DNA of 64,000 nt from Sphagnum compactum. Its lineage: Eukaryota; Bryophyta; Sphagnopsida; Sphagnales. A program made the position numbers and the translations under genes. Below, one piece after another: positions 1 to 18,094 of this stretch (positions within the stretch are counted from its first letter, which is position 1; each line of letters starts with the position of its first letter). The notes beneath the pieces are model-generated. The model worked only from the letters and a program-made list of their open reading frames with translations, had not been told where the DNA came from and made no database searches. The stretch lies in contig OZ234501.1 of assembly GCA_965153455.1 (NCBI GenBank), positions 13,950,001-14,014,000 on the forward strand, read 5' to 3'.

Positions 1-1858
1 TTATGGCATGCAGCATATTCCTGATGATTCAATTCTTGTCTTGACAGTAAGATCCATTGGGATGAAATCAAGGAGGAAATGTGATCTTCTAAACAATGCA
101 CTACTTGAATTGTGAGTTCCTTGCTTGCTTGCTTGCTCTGATAATCTGTCAGACATTAATACCCGATAGAAATCGTGCAGGCTCAAGTTTACACAGAGGA
201 GCCAGTCTCTGATTTGCCATCAAAAGGAGATCCTCAGTCTGTTTTCCTTTGTTAGGATCAGAAAAGCTTAAGATCAGGTGAAGAAAACTCAATGCAACAT
301 GGAGAGTGCATGCAAACTTCACATTCATCAAGCAGTTGATGTTGTCAATGTCTGAAAAGAAAAGAAAAGAAAAGAAAATTCTTTGGCAGAGTTTAGTCAC
401 GGTTTTTTCCAATGAAGCAGAAGTAGCAAATGATACCCAAAACAGTTAGTTTTCAGACAAAGCTAGTTTGCCTAGAAGTTATCTGAACAGTGTGTCTAGA
501 GTTAGAGCCAGCCTTGTACATATAGCCAACAAGCGACGGAAATGCAAATTCATGCAGCTTGAACACAACCTGCAAATAATGGTTTGAAGCTTGAAATGGT
601 GACCTTAATGCAAGCAAGCTCACCTCACAGAAACATTGGATACCTGGAACTTCTTGAAATAACTGGAAAGCTTTGAACGTGTTTATTTCTCTGTACCCAA
701 TGACAACTGCAGCAAGGAAGAACACAGTCAATTGAGCCTAAAATCACAGGAGCAGGATTTGTGGCAAAACCTTATGTGGGAATTGAGGAGAATTGACAAC
801 ACACGGTAATGCTTGACACAAGACCACCTTGAGACACATTTTCCATCAATCCCGCTTTGATTGCAAGGTTGTTTGAGCTTGCATGCAGTCACATGGATCA
901 TCCATGTCATAAGAACCATGCTTCATTAGGTGAAAACAAGGCAGAGATAGTGCACCTCTGTTTGTCCAATCCAATACACTCCTCAAAATTTGAGCTTCTA
1001 CAAGCTGGAGATCATAGGTAAGTGCTTCCTAAATTTTTGAAAAGGTTTCCATGAAACGGATCCTGTGCATTTCAGCAAGCTTGTCAAAAAAAAAAAAAAG
1101 AAGGTGCTGTATGAAGCAATCAGTTCTGCGGATACTTAAAAAAGAGATGGTGGTTCTTACCAATATTCCTTAGTTCTAATCCCATCATACAACATGTTAG
1201 AAAGAGGAAAAAACCTAAACCCTAATTATTCTCCAACACAATCGCCTGTAGGAATTGAAGCAATTGCAAATCTTTTCAGCCCCTCTTCTTCTTTATGCAA
1301 AGAAGAGTTCGCAAAGCATGACAACTGCAGACAGAGCGTATCATTAAATCTTTCTGTGGATTCATCCTGATGAGGAGGACTTCTTCCTGGTTCTTCTGTC
1401 CAACGACATGCAAATTTGGACATAGAAGAAATCTAGCAGCGGTTCCAAACTATAGAGAGAGCACTGTTGACTCTCCAATTCAAAGTAAAATAGAAAAGAC
1501 CTAAACCCTAATTTCCAACAACAGGCAAGCTTCAAGCACCTCTAGGATTTGCAATTGCACTCTATTACCATCTCCTTCAGCAAAAAAAGGCAATAAAATC
1601 CCCAAAATAGCAAGCAAGCTTCAAGGCATGCCTAGGGTTTCCAACATGTCCAATTTCTGCAAATTGCCCACTTCCTCTCGCTAAGGTTGTGGAATTCAAG
1701 GTCCGCTGCGAACTCGAGAGCGAAAAATTACGAAAGACTGACAATCTTTCAAAGCAGAACCCTCAAAACCACCGAACCTACTACATAACACAACGAGAAG
1801 AAAGAAGAAGAAGACAAAAGCTCAATTTTGGGAATTCACGGCAAAAGTTATCAGCCGA
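1..1858. other. Left flank: mostly unassigned, downstream of ISD11-type gene
   Basis: This stretch lies 3' of the minus-strand ISD11-type gene and runs off the window. It holds a (TTGC)n tract near 119-137, a poly-A run near 1087, and two exon-like segments on the minus strand at 540-737 (listed separately). Several other frames are open for 60-90 codons, but none shows a recognisable domain. It may be the 3' part of another minus-strand gene continuing off the left edge, or a long 3' UTR. Confidence 0.4.
540..737 (-). CDS. Possible exons of an unidentified membrane protein (partial)
   Basis: Two minus-strand segments look like consecutive exons. The first (737-624) follows a TTTTAG acceptor, encodes 38 residues beginning AQLTVFFLAAVVIGYREI, and ends at a GAG|GTGAGC donor. 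The second starts at 569 after a TTTGCAG acceptor and begins VVFKLHEFAFPSLVGYMYK. Both are phase 0, so the join keeps one frame. The first contains a strongly hydrophobic stretch that could be a membrane helix. I do not recognise the family. No start, stop or clean donor for the second exon was found, so this could be an internal piece of a gene running leftwards or a relic. Confidence 0.3.
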
Positions 1859-2128
1859 TCATTTGGAGCTCTGTATCTCCATGATGCTCTTCACGCGTGG
1901 GGCGTAGAGGGAGTAAACGACGGCTTGTCGTCTGGCGACCTCCAGCTGCTGCAACCCCCGTTTATAAGCCGCCTCCACAACCACTGGGTCCTTCTGGTCT
2001 TTGTACTCACGAAACCCATCTATGGTCCTCCGCTTCACGTATTCCCGTACATTGTAGTGCGCGAAACGATGCGCCTCGCGCAACAAAGCTCGGAACAGCC
2101 GTCGCATTTCCTCTGCCGATGCCGCCAT
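1859..2128 (-). CDS. ISD11: ISD11/LYRM4-like LYR-motif protein (mitochondrial Fe-S assembly factor)
   Basis: Single-exon gene of 89 residues, starting at the ATG at 2128 (MAASAEEMRR); a further upstream in-frame start would add an implausible Trp-rich leader. Family: ISD11 is a small mitochondrial-matrix LYR protein that binds and stabilises the cysteine desulfurase NFS1 together with acyl carrier protein in Fe-S cluster biogenesis. Seen: an LYR-type helix near residues 11-17 (LFRALLR, with Phe where most family members have Tyr), the conserved NVREYVKRRTIDGFRE block near residues 26-41, and the C-terminal RRQAVVYSLYAP segment. The length matches the family (about 80-95 residues). It is transcribed away from the repeat-rich stretch at 2150-2280. 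Identity is confident; the Tyr-to-Phe change is conservative. Confidence 0.9.
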   Translation of the reverse strand: MAASAEEMRRLFRALLREAHRFAHYNVREYVKRRTIDGFREYKDQKDPVVVEAAYKRGLQQLEVARRQAVVYSLYAPRVKSIMEIQSSK

Positions 2129-2345
2129 CGCCGCCCACTCGCACCACCAACAAAGCCCAAACCAAAACCAAACCAAAAAAACGAAACGAAACGAAACGAA
2201 ACGAAACGAACGAACGAAACACGAACGAACGAAAATTGGAAGACCAACAAAAATTATACTTGGGGGGGGGGGGCGAGGGGGTGGAGGGATAATAGGTATT
2301 TATTTATTTATTTATTTTTATTTTGTGGGTTTGTCTATTGGACTT
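2129..2345 (-). promoter_or_regulatory. 5' flank of ISD11-type gene with simple repeats
   Basis: Upstream of the start codon the plus strand carries (CGAAA)n/(CGAA)n repeats from about 2178 to 2233, a G-rich run near 2263-2280, and a (TTTA)n tract near 2299-2320. On the gene strand this is a TTCG/TTTCG-rich leader, probably 5' UTR and core promoter. No clear TATA box was identified. Confidence 0.4.
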
Positions 2346-4849
2346 AATTACCCCTAATATATCTAGCCTTGTTTGGTAGCGAGGTCTCTAATAATTAACT
2401 TGGGCTTTGCATTGTTATGCTTTATTAATGATAATCAACCCATGGAAAAATTAAGTCATTTCATGGTTAGAATAAGGTTAATGAACACGAACTTGCAAGT
2501 AACTTGAAACAAAGTGTAGAATGAAAGGGAGGGAGATGTGATTTTTTATCAAGATAAATACCTAATGGATGAAAAGCAAATCAACCAATTGAAAAGAGAA
2601 GGTCACAAAAGAGTGGATAATTGATGGATTTTATTTTATTTTTGTTTGTTGTTCATGAATGTGATAGTTTGATTGATGTAGGTTGATAGTGTTGGAAAAA
2701 CTTATGGTGTTGTTTTGTGAAAGTTATGTTAAGAAAGCAAATGAGCCACACTCTTCTTGCATAGTTCTTGATGGGTTTTAGCAATGGTGGGCTTGATGCG
2801 ATGCTCTCGTGGTTAATTCTTAAAAAATGACCGCATTATGGAGAAAATAAAAATATAAGTTGTGGAAGAGCAAAGTATCTTCTTATTTGTAGTTTGAATT
2901 GGTTGGTATGTGGGTGTAGTAGTTTGGTGACAATTGTCTCTATGTTGTGAATGTCCAGGAAAAATGCACACAATGAGATTTTAGGGTTTTTTTTATTCCA
3001 ATTTCCTTTCCGCTATGCATTAAAGTTCAAAGGTTGGATAAGTGTAGAGCAATAACATTAATAAAGCATGTAGGTTTTGTGGAAATGACAAAGATCATTA
3101 GGGGACTAATGAATTGGTTTGAATAAGGCATCAATGTCATAGTTTGGGGATGTTGAAGTGTGAGATGAAAACCAAAAGAACTTGCATCAAGGAAAACATA
3201 TTCATTATGTTGATCTATTCATGTCAAAACTGCTTGAGTGCATATGTGGGATAATTTCGGGTCATGGGATAGCATAAGATTAACTGATGCTAAATGAAAC
3301 CATGATAGCTTAAAGAAGGTGGTCTAAAGAGTTTTGATTCACCATATCTACAATTCTTACTATATTTCCTTGTTAGTTTAGACCAATTGATTAGAATCAA
3401 AAGTTGGTTTGATGTTGTTGTTGTAGGGAAATAAGAAATTTGGATTAAAACTTGTATAATTGAAATTGTCAAATGATCAAAGACAATTTCATGGATCTAC
3501 TATTATTCATGTGTAGTATGTTGTGAGTTGTACTTAGTATTCAATAAGTTCATAGAGGTGTACACAACCTCCTCTTTTGTTGCAAAAGAATTTCAACAAG
3601 TTCTGAAAATGATCAAGTTATGTTTAAACTAGAATACCAATAAGGCATATTTTGTATAAAAAGAAAACAAATGAATATGCATTGAAAATTTTCATTAATT
3701 TATTTGTCAAGGTGGATATGGATTCAAGTTTCATTTTGTTCTTTCAATGAACTTCGAATACATAAAAGGTTATTGTGCATATTCAAATTTTGAATTTATC
3801 ACAAATTTTTTCCATTCACATGAAAACATACACACATTTCTTTTCACTCACATGAACATACACACATTTTTAAATTGAAGTTATTCGTGAGGGAGTTAAA
3901 CCCTAGTTTTCAAAAGAACTTCGCCCCTTACAACCCAAATTACCTACCCCAAGCACACCCCAAACCTTGCCCCAATTACCCCACACAAAAACCCCACCTC
4001 TATGATAACTTGTTAGGATAAGATATATATTCATATCCTAAATCCCATAAAAAGTAATAACCGCATATGCATATTGCAAAGTCACACTTGAAACAAACAT
4101 ACATATTCATAAAGATACACACAAGATCTAGGTTTGAACATTGGATATGGGAAAATGGCCAAAATCCAAATATGAATTTATGCATATCTAACTATGACAC
4201 ATGTTGATAACTAACACACATTAATATATCCAATCAACACTAATTTAAACCCGTAGAATATGGCATGTATCGATGTTGAGCAAATGTATAGTTTATTGGG
4301 TGGTGCAACAAATTATATTTAAGCAATCATATTCAAAATCAAACTAGTTTATTATTGGATTATGAAGTATGAGAGTCAATATTTGGACTAGGTGGGTATG
4401 AGAGTTCTAAGGATAACATTATATACCAAACCTACTTTCAATTTTCATTTAGGTAGTTGTATTTTATTAAATTCTCACAAACCTACCAAACCCTAGCATT
4501 TGAACATTAATTCATTCAAAAAAACTAAGAAAAAAATCCAACCACAAAATCTAGCAATTTCCTTGACAATAATTGTTTTCTTCACACCTACAACATAAGC
4601 TTATTCAACACCTTTTGTATATTAATACACTAATACAATAACCCTTGTATGTATACAAACATGGTTAATATGAGAAGCACAAATGAAATTTACATTCATG
4701 CAATTCACAATATTGATAACAATTTATGATGCATGAAATTGTGTGATTATGGAATTGTTGACACAAATGTGATCATATGTGTAAAATGAATTACATGGGA
4801 TGAACTATGGCATCAATTAAATTCCAAAAATGAAACTAATTACCCTAAT

Positions 4850-4925
4850 ACCATGGCAACTTTGACACATGTCTATGAATGAATTAATTAATTTTGAAAT
4901 TTTCATTTCAAAAAACAATTTTTTT
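4850..4925. mobile_element. Partial end of an AT-rich inverted-repeat element (MITE-like)
   Basis: The segment beginning GGCAACTTTGACACATGTCT and running into TTAATTAATTTTGAA closely resembles the reverse complement of the right end of the element at 7466-7654. It appears to be one end of another family member. I could not place its other end. Confidence 0.4.
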
Positions 4926-6026
4926 CAAGATTCCATATTATTTCATTCACAAATTTCTATTATTTGATTAATATTTTTCAACATTTTAACATTGCTGAAG
5001 ATAATATAATTAGTATCAATGCTACCAAAGGTAGTAACCCATATACAATAAAACTAACACATATGGACTCAATTATTACATTGACAAATTTATGTTGATG
5101 AATGATGCATAAGAATATGATTATTATTTTTTGTAGAAAGAACATGGATGATAAAATGTATCACAAGCTAAAAACTTCACAACATGGATGAAAAACTTAC
5201 ATTTGTGGATGAATTGCCCAAATTCTATTACCATCTCATACCTTGTAATAATTTTTTAAAAAATCCAAATCATGGATCTTGATCTCTAATGTATTGTATA
5301 AGAAGATGTGATTCATATTAATTAGTCTCGGGGGACAACCTTGACATTTCTTTTGTTTGGGGGATAGACCTCTCTGATTGGTTCATCACCCAAAACAAAG
5401 GAACCCACACTTGACACATTGACACACTTTTAATATATAAATTGTCAACATATCCCACTAATGCAAGTGAAAAAACCGATTTTTAAAATAAATCTCCATG
5501 CAAAAGACAAGTTCTATTTACACTAAGCATACAACTCTCTTGTCTCTCCATAGCACAAAGAAGAAATAATAAAAGAGCAAAGAAAATTAAAATGACATTA
5601 TAAAGGAAAGGGATGAATTCATTAAAAATTTGACAAAATTGGAAAGCAAAAAAGAACTACTAGTTTTGTTTTTGGTAAAATTTGGCACACCCATGTAAAT
5701 GAAAAGAATATAACTTCTTTGGACCTCCACAACCACTTTGCAAATCAAAACAAAAATTTTGGTCTAATGTGCCATCCATGTGGGCAACCTATGCAAGTGA
5801 AAATAATAAAATTCTTTTAGGATGTCTATAGCCTAACTAAACCAAAACAAAAGTGTGTCAAAATACAAAAGAAAACACTTACACAACTCCCGTTGCCCAA
5901 GGAAAAAAGTCTTAGCCTTTGTGCATGGTGGTTTTAGTTGAACAAGATTTTGATTCTAAAATTTTTGCCCTCACACTAATGCTAGGGGCACTAATTGAGA
6001 TAACATTGTGAAGGACCCACATAAGA

Positions 6027-6215
6027 AGCTTAGATTTAATATAGTTGAGAAAAAAGATTCTAGGATTACTAAAAGATAAATGGACTAGATATGATGACCA
6101 ATGAGAGTTTTGTGAATGAAGCTTAGACTTAATATAGATGAGAGAAAAAAATCTAGGATTACTAGAAGATATAAACAACACAGGGACTAAATATGATGAC
6201 CGTGAGAATTTTGTG
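6027..6215. repeat. 93-bp tandem duplication
   Basis: Two diverged copies start at AGCTTAGATTTAATATAG (6027) and AGCTTAGACTTAATATAG (6120). Both contain a TCTAGGATTACTA block and an ATATGATGACC block in the same order. Confidence 0.7.
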
Positions 6216-7465
6216 AGTTTGGAAATGTGAGAGGAGATTTCATTACTTTAGATTCCAAACAAAAGAGGAGGTGAAAAGATTTGTTTGTTGAGAAATGGGA
6301 GTGTTTGGGTGCACAAAGGAAGATCATATCAATGGAAAATGTTTGACGATTTGACAAATTTTAACCAAGGTGGAGTTGGAATTGATACTCCACCTAGCCA
6401 AAGTGTGGAAATGTGGATATCCTAAACAACACAAAAACCTCTTGACACAACAACCCCCCTATGCACTTCTTACACTTCAATCTAACTTGTTCCAAATTCC
6501 CACTCCAAAATACACTCCAAAGCTAATCCTCGTAGATTTCAAAATAATTAAAGATTTAGTGCACACTCATTGTAAATCTCTGAAATATTATAACTCCAAT
6601 GCACACTCCTTTGCATGTCCTTTTTGACATGCATGCTCTTGCATGTCTTTTGACACATTGCACTTTGCATGCAACATACTAGTTCCCTAAAGAAACTGTT
6701 TAAGAAAATTCAAGGCACTTGTTTGAACAATCTCCATGGACCAATAATAATTTCTTCTTTGCACCAAGGCACAAACCTATTCCACAAACCATGTATATTA
6801 ACAGAGTTATCCGTAAAGTAACCCTCTCTTCACCCTGTCTTTGGGCCTCCTTTCACCCACTATCCCCTCTTTTCGGTGGTATCTGCAAAGTACGACATTT
6901 ATTAAATCTCAGTATGAAATGCTGCAACTCAGTACGAAATGCTGAAACTCAGCATTTAATGCACAATGTTCGAGACTAATTATAGTGGTTGTACAGGTAA
7001 GAGCAGTGAAAATATATGTAGCAGCAGTGGAGGCGCTGAGGAAAAAGGAAAGACAGGATGAAACTCCTTTTACCACCAAGTTGATGGTTTTCTGAGTTTC
7101 ATCCCCCCCTTGAATGATAATGTACTTTTTTGCAGGTTTTTTAAAAATCTTACCCTGTGTATGATGATTCATAGATTTTTTAAAGAATATTTGAAAAGGT
7201 TTTTATAGAAGTTAAAGAATGTTAATTTAGTTGGTAAGTTAATTATATACCTATTGCTTGAATATTGCTTGACTTGTTGTTCATCCTATGATTATTCATT
7301 CTCAATACATGAATTGTTCATTATTCATCCATCATTGTCCACTATTCATCCTTTTTAAAAAATTGTAATTTTCAAATCTTACCATATCCTATGACATATT
7401 AATATACTAAATCTTTATATTAATATAAATACATTTTGTGTGTGTGTGTGTGTGTGCCTTGTGCC

Positions 7466-7654
7466 TTGGTAGCTTTGCCACAATTTATATTATTTTTAGA
7501 AATGTTAATATTTTCAAAAATATTTTTCTCAAAGAGATTTTTTTAATAAAGAAAATGAAAAACCTTTTGAAATATTTGAAATATATTTTTTAATTTCAAA
7601 ATGGAATGTTCAAAATTAATTAATTATTTTACAGACATGTGCCAAAGCTACCAA
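7466..7654. mobile_element. 189-bp AT-rich MITE-like element with 17-bp terminal inverted repeats
   Basis: The left end TTGGTAGCTTTGCCACA (7466-7482) and the right end TGTGCCAAAGCTACCAA (7638-7654) are inverted repeats with one mismatch. The interior is extremely AT-rich with no coding capacity, as expected for a miniature inverted-repeat element. Related ends occur near 4850 and at 53232-53425. A target-site duplication is not obvious. Confidence 0.55.
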
Positions 7655-8700
7655 AGTACTATGGTACTTGAGAAATCATTTATTCATATTAATTATTAAA
7701 ATTCTGGAGGAAAATAATTTTCTAACTTATTTACAAATTACTTAGCTACCTAGCTAACCTAATTAATGGGTACCCAAATCAAACAAAATTACCTATAGAC
7801 AAAATAATTTTAATTTCAAAATAATTTCAATAATTTTAATTTTAATTAACAATCCATCCTTAGTGAATTATAAGAACTTTCTTTCCTTAGAAATTTTCAC
7901 TTTGGGCCCTTTTTCTTTTAGTCTTCCCCCACACATTTGATTGCAAAAGAAACCAAGATAGGGGAAAGATACCTCCAACGCTCACTTGTAACAATCTGCC
8001 CGGGACCTAAGGTGCTAACTGCCCATCTGCCCACCTGCCCAAGACCTGAAGCACCCATCATCAAAATGGAAATATTGAGGGAAATTAGTTTGTAGTATGT
8101 ATTTTTAAATTTTAGTTTCTATATCACAAGGTTTCATTTCACAATTTTTTTTTTTAATTTTCAAAAAATTTATGTTTTGAGATTGTTAGAATTTCAGATA
8201 TTCAAAATTGTGGGTCAAATAAAATATTTTGGCTATTTTGGAAAATAAATAAATTCAGAAAAAAAAATTGGACTTTTTTCCTAGAAATTATTCTCCACTT
8301 TTGTGAAATCAATAAATTGGGAAAAAAAAAACAAAGAATCTGATATTACATTTTTAAAAAAAATTGTCATGTTATGTCAAAATAAAAAATAGTTTGTAAT
8401 ATCAATTTTCAATTGTAAGATATTATATCACAAGTTGGTATTCATTTTTATTTGAAACCCTAAAATACATTGTGGGTACACATGATTTTCATTTTTATTG
8501 ACAAGATGGAATTGCATGTATATATAGGTTATTTAATTTTTTGGAACCCTAAAATATGCATGGGGTTATAAAACCATAATTTGATAAATAATTTGGGTAG
8601 CTTATTATAAACAAATCATAGATAATTTTGATTAAAAAAAAATCCCACTACCAAAAAAAAAAAAAAAGGAAAAAAATAAATCCTAGTTGGTCCAAATTGA

Positions 8701-9225
8701 CTCTATTATATAAGTCCCCAAACAATACTTTCTAACTAATTGCAAATCTGAAATTAAATAGCAGCCCCCCCTGCCCCCTGCCCCCTGCCCAAGTAGGGTT
8801 TTTCTTTATGCAAGTGCCCACGGGCGGGATCAAAAACTTACTCGGGCAGGCGGAAGGGGCAGGAGGATGCAGCGCGCATATGCGTTTCCTTCTCTTCCGT
8901 TGCGGATTTCGCAGTTTGTCTGTTGTTGTCGTTGTGGTGCGCGGGGCGCTTGCGAAAGATCCTTTGGACGCAGTGTGCGATCGCGATCGTCTCGCAAAGG
9001 TAAAACATGTTTGCATGGATCATGTCTGTGCAGTTTGTTTTCTTTTTTTAAAAAATTCTTGCATGAAAATTGGACATGATCCTTGCTTGAGTATTATGTG
9101 TTTTTTTTGCGTAGAGCAGTTTTCCGAACAGTTTGGTGAAGAAATTGGGTTCTTTGTGAGTATTGTTTTGATTATTCTTGCTGGGATTTGGCTTTGCTTT
9201 GTGAAGGTGCACTGGAACAACAACA
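8701..9225 (+). promoter_or_regulatory. Promoter and 5' leader of plastid Hsp70 gene
   Basis: A TATATAA motif at about 8706-8712 is followed by a sharp rise in GC content from 8760 to 9000. This probably represents the transcription start and 5' UTR. A likely leader intron begins at the AAAG|GTAAAA donor near 9000, with possible acceptors such as TTGCGTAG near 9114. No clear array of heat-shock elements was recognised. Confidence 0.4.
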
Positions 9226-14892
<5,667 letters not shown>

Positions 14893-16279
14893 GGAATAGT
14901 ACATATTACCCGTCGATGAAATGCTATAAAGAGATACATTGTACAGATCCATGAGAGAGGAATAGTCCAGTTGGATCGCTGTTTAGATTTCCATATACAT
15001 ACTGATCTGTAAGGAAGCAACAGTGTTGAGATGGTGCTTTGCTTTTTTTTTGTACAGTATAGTTTCAAGACCTGGTCTGAGGACTAATCAAAGTTTTGGA
15101 GGAATATGCACTAAAGACCGTTACAGCTTGAAATTGCATCACAATCAACTGCTTGTTGGTTGTTGATCAAGAACAGATCGTGGTGGAGTTTTGAAGCCAA
15201 TGGTGGCTCTGACAATAATGTAGAAATATTTGTACAAACCATAGCAAGAAGTTACTTGCTGCATCAAGAAAAGAATGCAAGTGTCATGCTTGATGAACCT
15301 CTTAATGCGTCTGTTTCCTCTGCAATGAATTTTTTATGATACTATGTGAAGTTTGTGCATCTGCTTACTGCTGCACAGATAATCGGAACTGGTATAGCTG
15401 GTTTTTTTGGACTCTTTTGTATGGTCATCCCTGGACGACTCCAGAGACAATCCCAGAGACAATTCTGGATGTAATCTGGCAGTTGAGGCCAGAATCCCGT
15501 AATTAAGGCAATAGAGAAGCTGAGGAGTGCAGTGCAAATGCAGTGCAAATGCAGGCAAGGAGGGAGGGAGGGAGGGAGGAGTGATGGGGTTGTGTGAGTG
15601 TACTTGTCAGTCTATAACTGTTTGATGTTAGAAGGATGGTAAATTTTCTTTTCTTTTTTTTTGGGAAAAGTTTGAGTTGTTTGTTCTCTTTTTGGTGTTT
15701 GATTAACGGGAGTCTTTTGATCAAGGTTTGCTCTCTTTTTCCACACATGTAAGTGCTGAGGAAGACCGTGTTAGTTTTTGTTTGGCAGTGTGGTTGAACC
15801 GGGCTGCAGATACTGGTGTCCGGAGTGAAAGCACTTGAGCAATCAGGGCTGTCTGGGATGTATGCAGCTGTGGAGATGGTAAACTGTGAGAATATTGAAT
15901 GGCAGTGAAAGGAGGGAGATGGGAAGAAATAGCCAGGTCACCCCTGGACTGAAGTAAATAACAAGGTACATACATTTGTGTTTGGTGATTGAGACCCCCC
16001 TCAGATGATTGAAATCTGTGCAGGAGTGAAGACATTGTTAGTGCTCCTGCATTATGTGGAATATACCAAATTAATCTATGCTTCGTATGTGCCATATATA
16101 CTAAATTTGTGCTGCATGATGTGGAAGAAGAAAAGGTGTTTCATTTGTGTCACCAGAGTGAGAAACCAGCTATTGCATTCAGGCTCATCAACACAGCTCC
16201 TGCTACTGGTCACTCCAAATGATTAAAAATCTACAGGTTTGTGAAGATTGCCACACTTTGACAAAGTTCATTTCAGAAA
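14893..16279. other. Hsp70 3' UTR and intergenic region
   Basis: The 3' UTR of the Hsp70 gene is followed by unassigned sequence. A GGGA tract (15559-15579) gives four G3 runs with one-base spacers (15562-15576), a G-quadruplex-type motif. A sequence at 15341-15379 recurs imperfectly at 19491-19529. No gene was recognised on either strand. Confidence 0.5.
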
Positions 16280-18094
16280 AAAGTTATGGGGAGAGCAATC
16301 ATGGTGAGGGATGCCAACCACTTTCATCATTTTGAGGATGGAGATACCAGTGACACTCACCCCTGAGCATGTTAGAGATGAGAAAGTTAAGGTTTGTTCC
16401 TCTTCTCTCATGAAAACTCCCTCAGAAAAAGTGTCTCAATGTTGTTTATGGGGTCTTCTATCATGATTAATCAATCTCTATTTTCAGCCATTTGAATCTC
16501 AGTTTGTGCAAATCAAACACCTAATATATGCCAAAGAATCAGTTTAGATCTCCAAAATCCTATCAAACACTTTGCCCCTTAGATCACCTGCTATTTTGAG
16601 ACCATTCAATGTAGTGACACACCATCTGTTTGGTGTTGGGGAAGGTTGAATATTTTTTTTAGTTGACTGTAGCTTCTTGTGGTGCTCATCGACAGCCCTG
16701 CTGAAATTCTGAAAATTCTGTATTTCTGATGGACAGGTCTTGCAAGCAGTCCATGATGCGAATGTGGTGCTTGGACAACATGAAGGCTACAAGGACTTCT
16801 CAACATGTACATTTGCTAGTATTAATATACTCATAAGACCTGTTCATCAATCAAATTCTGAAAATTCTGTATTTCTGAATCAAATTCTCATCTTTCCTGA
16901 TACATACTCTATAGAGGATTTCAGCACAAGGATGCCTTCAACTGTGATAGTAAAAGGGGCTGTGGAGCCATTTGGTCAACCCTACATGTTGTAGCATGTA
17001 GTCACTGGAACAGCTGTTGGTTTGTATGGCAAGTTTCTTCGCATGGCTAACCAAACAGTATTCATCTCATGTTTTGATTGTATCAGCTGGAGGTTTGCAA
17101 ACGATGTTGCCTGCAATTTTGACCAAGTGCAGCCAAAAGTATGTTTGACAGGTGAAGCAACCTGGTTTGGAAATGAAAACAACACAGTGAACTGGATCTG
17201 CCATACCAACAGCACTATCAAGATGTTATCCCTGAAGCCTATGAGCGTCTTATTCCAGGTCTTATCCTGGACATGTACTCCCTCAATGATCCCACACTAT
17301 TTATGGCTTTCCTTGCACAACTTTGACAAATTCTGCCATTCCTCTTTGTTCCCTGCTCAAATTGTTTTTGTATTTGGACATATGCAATCTCGATCCCATC
17401 TCCATCTCCTGCTATTCAGCTGATCTTGGAGAGATAGAAATTTCTTGGTAGGAATTGTTTCTCATGTAGTGGTAGGTTTCTTGGAGACTAATTGGTGTGA
17501 GTTGTTGAGTTTACAACATGTAATCTATGCTGACATATCTCATTGTCATTGTTAGTCTTCATAGTATTCAGGGAGATCAACAGCACTTTGTGCAGAGGGC
17601 TGAGTTGTGGGTAATTTCTTTCCTGTAACATTTTCTTGTGCTTATGGAGTCTTGTGGGTTGATGTAACACTAATTTGGTCAGGCACAGTCAGCATATGGT
17701 GTGTGTGCACTGTAGAGATTTCTCTGCAGGTTGAACATAGGTTTTGCATACAACTTTTGTAGTTGCAAGATGCACTATACTGGTAGCAATTAAAGGTTAG
17801 AATTGTGCACACTTGTGGTTGCAATTATGTTGAAGGAAAAAAAAGCCAGTGTCTAGGACTTCCACACTTACTCGAAGTGTGGGATGTATTTTGGGCTTTG
17901 TCATCCTACTTAGGCGGCGGCATGGGAAATCTTCACCTCTTTTGCATTGGATTGATGAGGGGAAGCTGAAGGTAAGTCCCTACAAACAAGGAAGTCAGGG
18001 ACCTAAAGAAGCAGCAGATGAACTGCTGAATGTGAAAGCTGATTATGTGCAAACAGAGGGTTACATTGAGATTCCTCCCAGTCTGAAGGTATGA
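16280..18094 (+). pseudogene. Glucose-6-phosphate dehydrogenase pseudogene (3' portion, introns retained)
   Basis: Segments match the C-terminal part of cytosolic plant G6PDH in order. 16286-16391 contains PVTLTPEHVRDEKVK and ends at an AAG|GTTTG donor. 16737-16830 contains VLQAVHDANVVLGQHEGYKD then TFASI. 17130-17265 contains KQPGLEMK, then after a frame break ELDLPYQQ and VIPEAYERLI. 17572-17604 contains GDQQHFVQRAE. 17920-18094 contains [28 protein letters not shown] and a terminal [11 protein letters not shown]. Functional G6PDH oxidises glucose-6-phosphate in the pentose phosphate pathway. Here the reading frame shifts at least three times (near 16340, 17189 and 17930), residues are deleted after GYKD, and no N-terminal half with the NADP site was found upstream. 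Intron positions are retained, so it arose by DNA duplication rather than reverse transcription. Confidence 0.85.

Larger units (their letters stand above)
2346..8700. other. AT-rich intergenic DNA without recognisable genes
   Basis: About 6.3 kb of AT-rich sequence with no open frame showing protein-like character. It contains a 93-bp tandem duplication, a TG microsatellite near 7437-7456, small inverted-repeat elements (listed separately), and a near-duplicate of about 38 bp at 3800-3870 containing CATACACACATTT. Cytosine-rich CTGCCC motifs occur near 7996-8040. Confidence 0.6.

Noticed and set aside
1897-2347. Plus-strand frames of 130-140 codons over the ISD11 gene
   Set aside because: They are the antisense of ISD11 plus the CGAAA repeat translation; no protein character.
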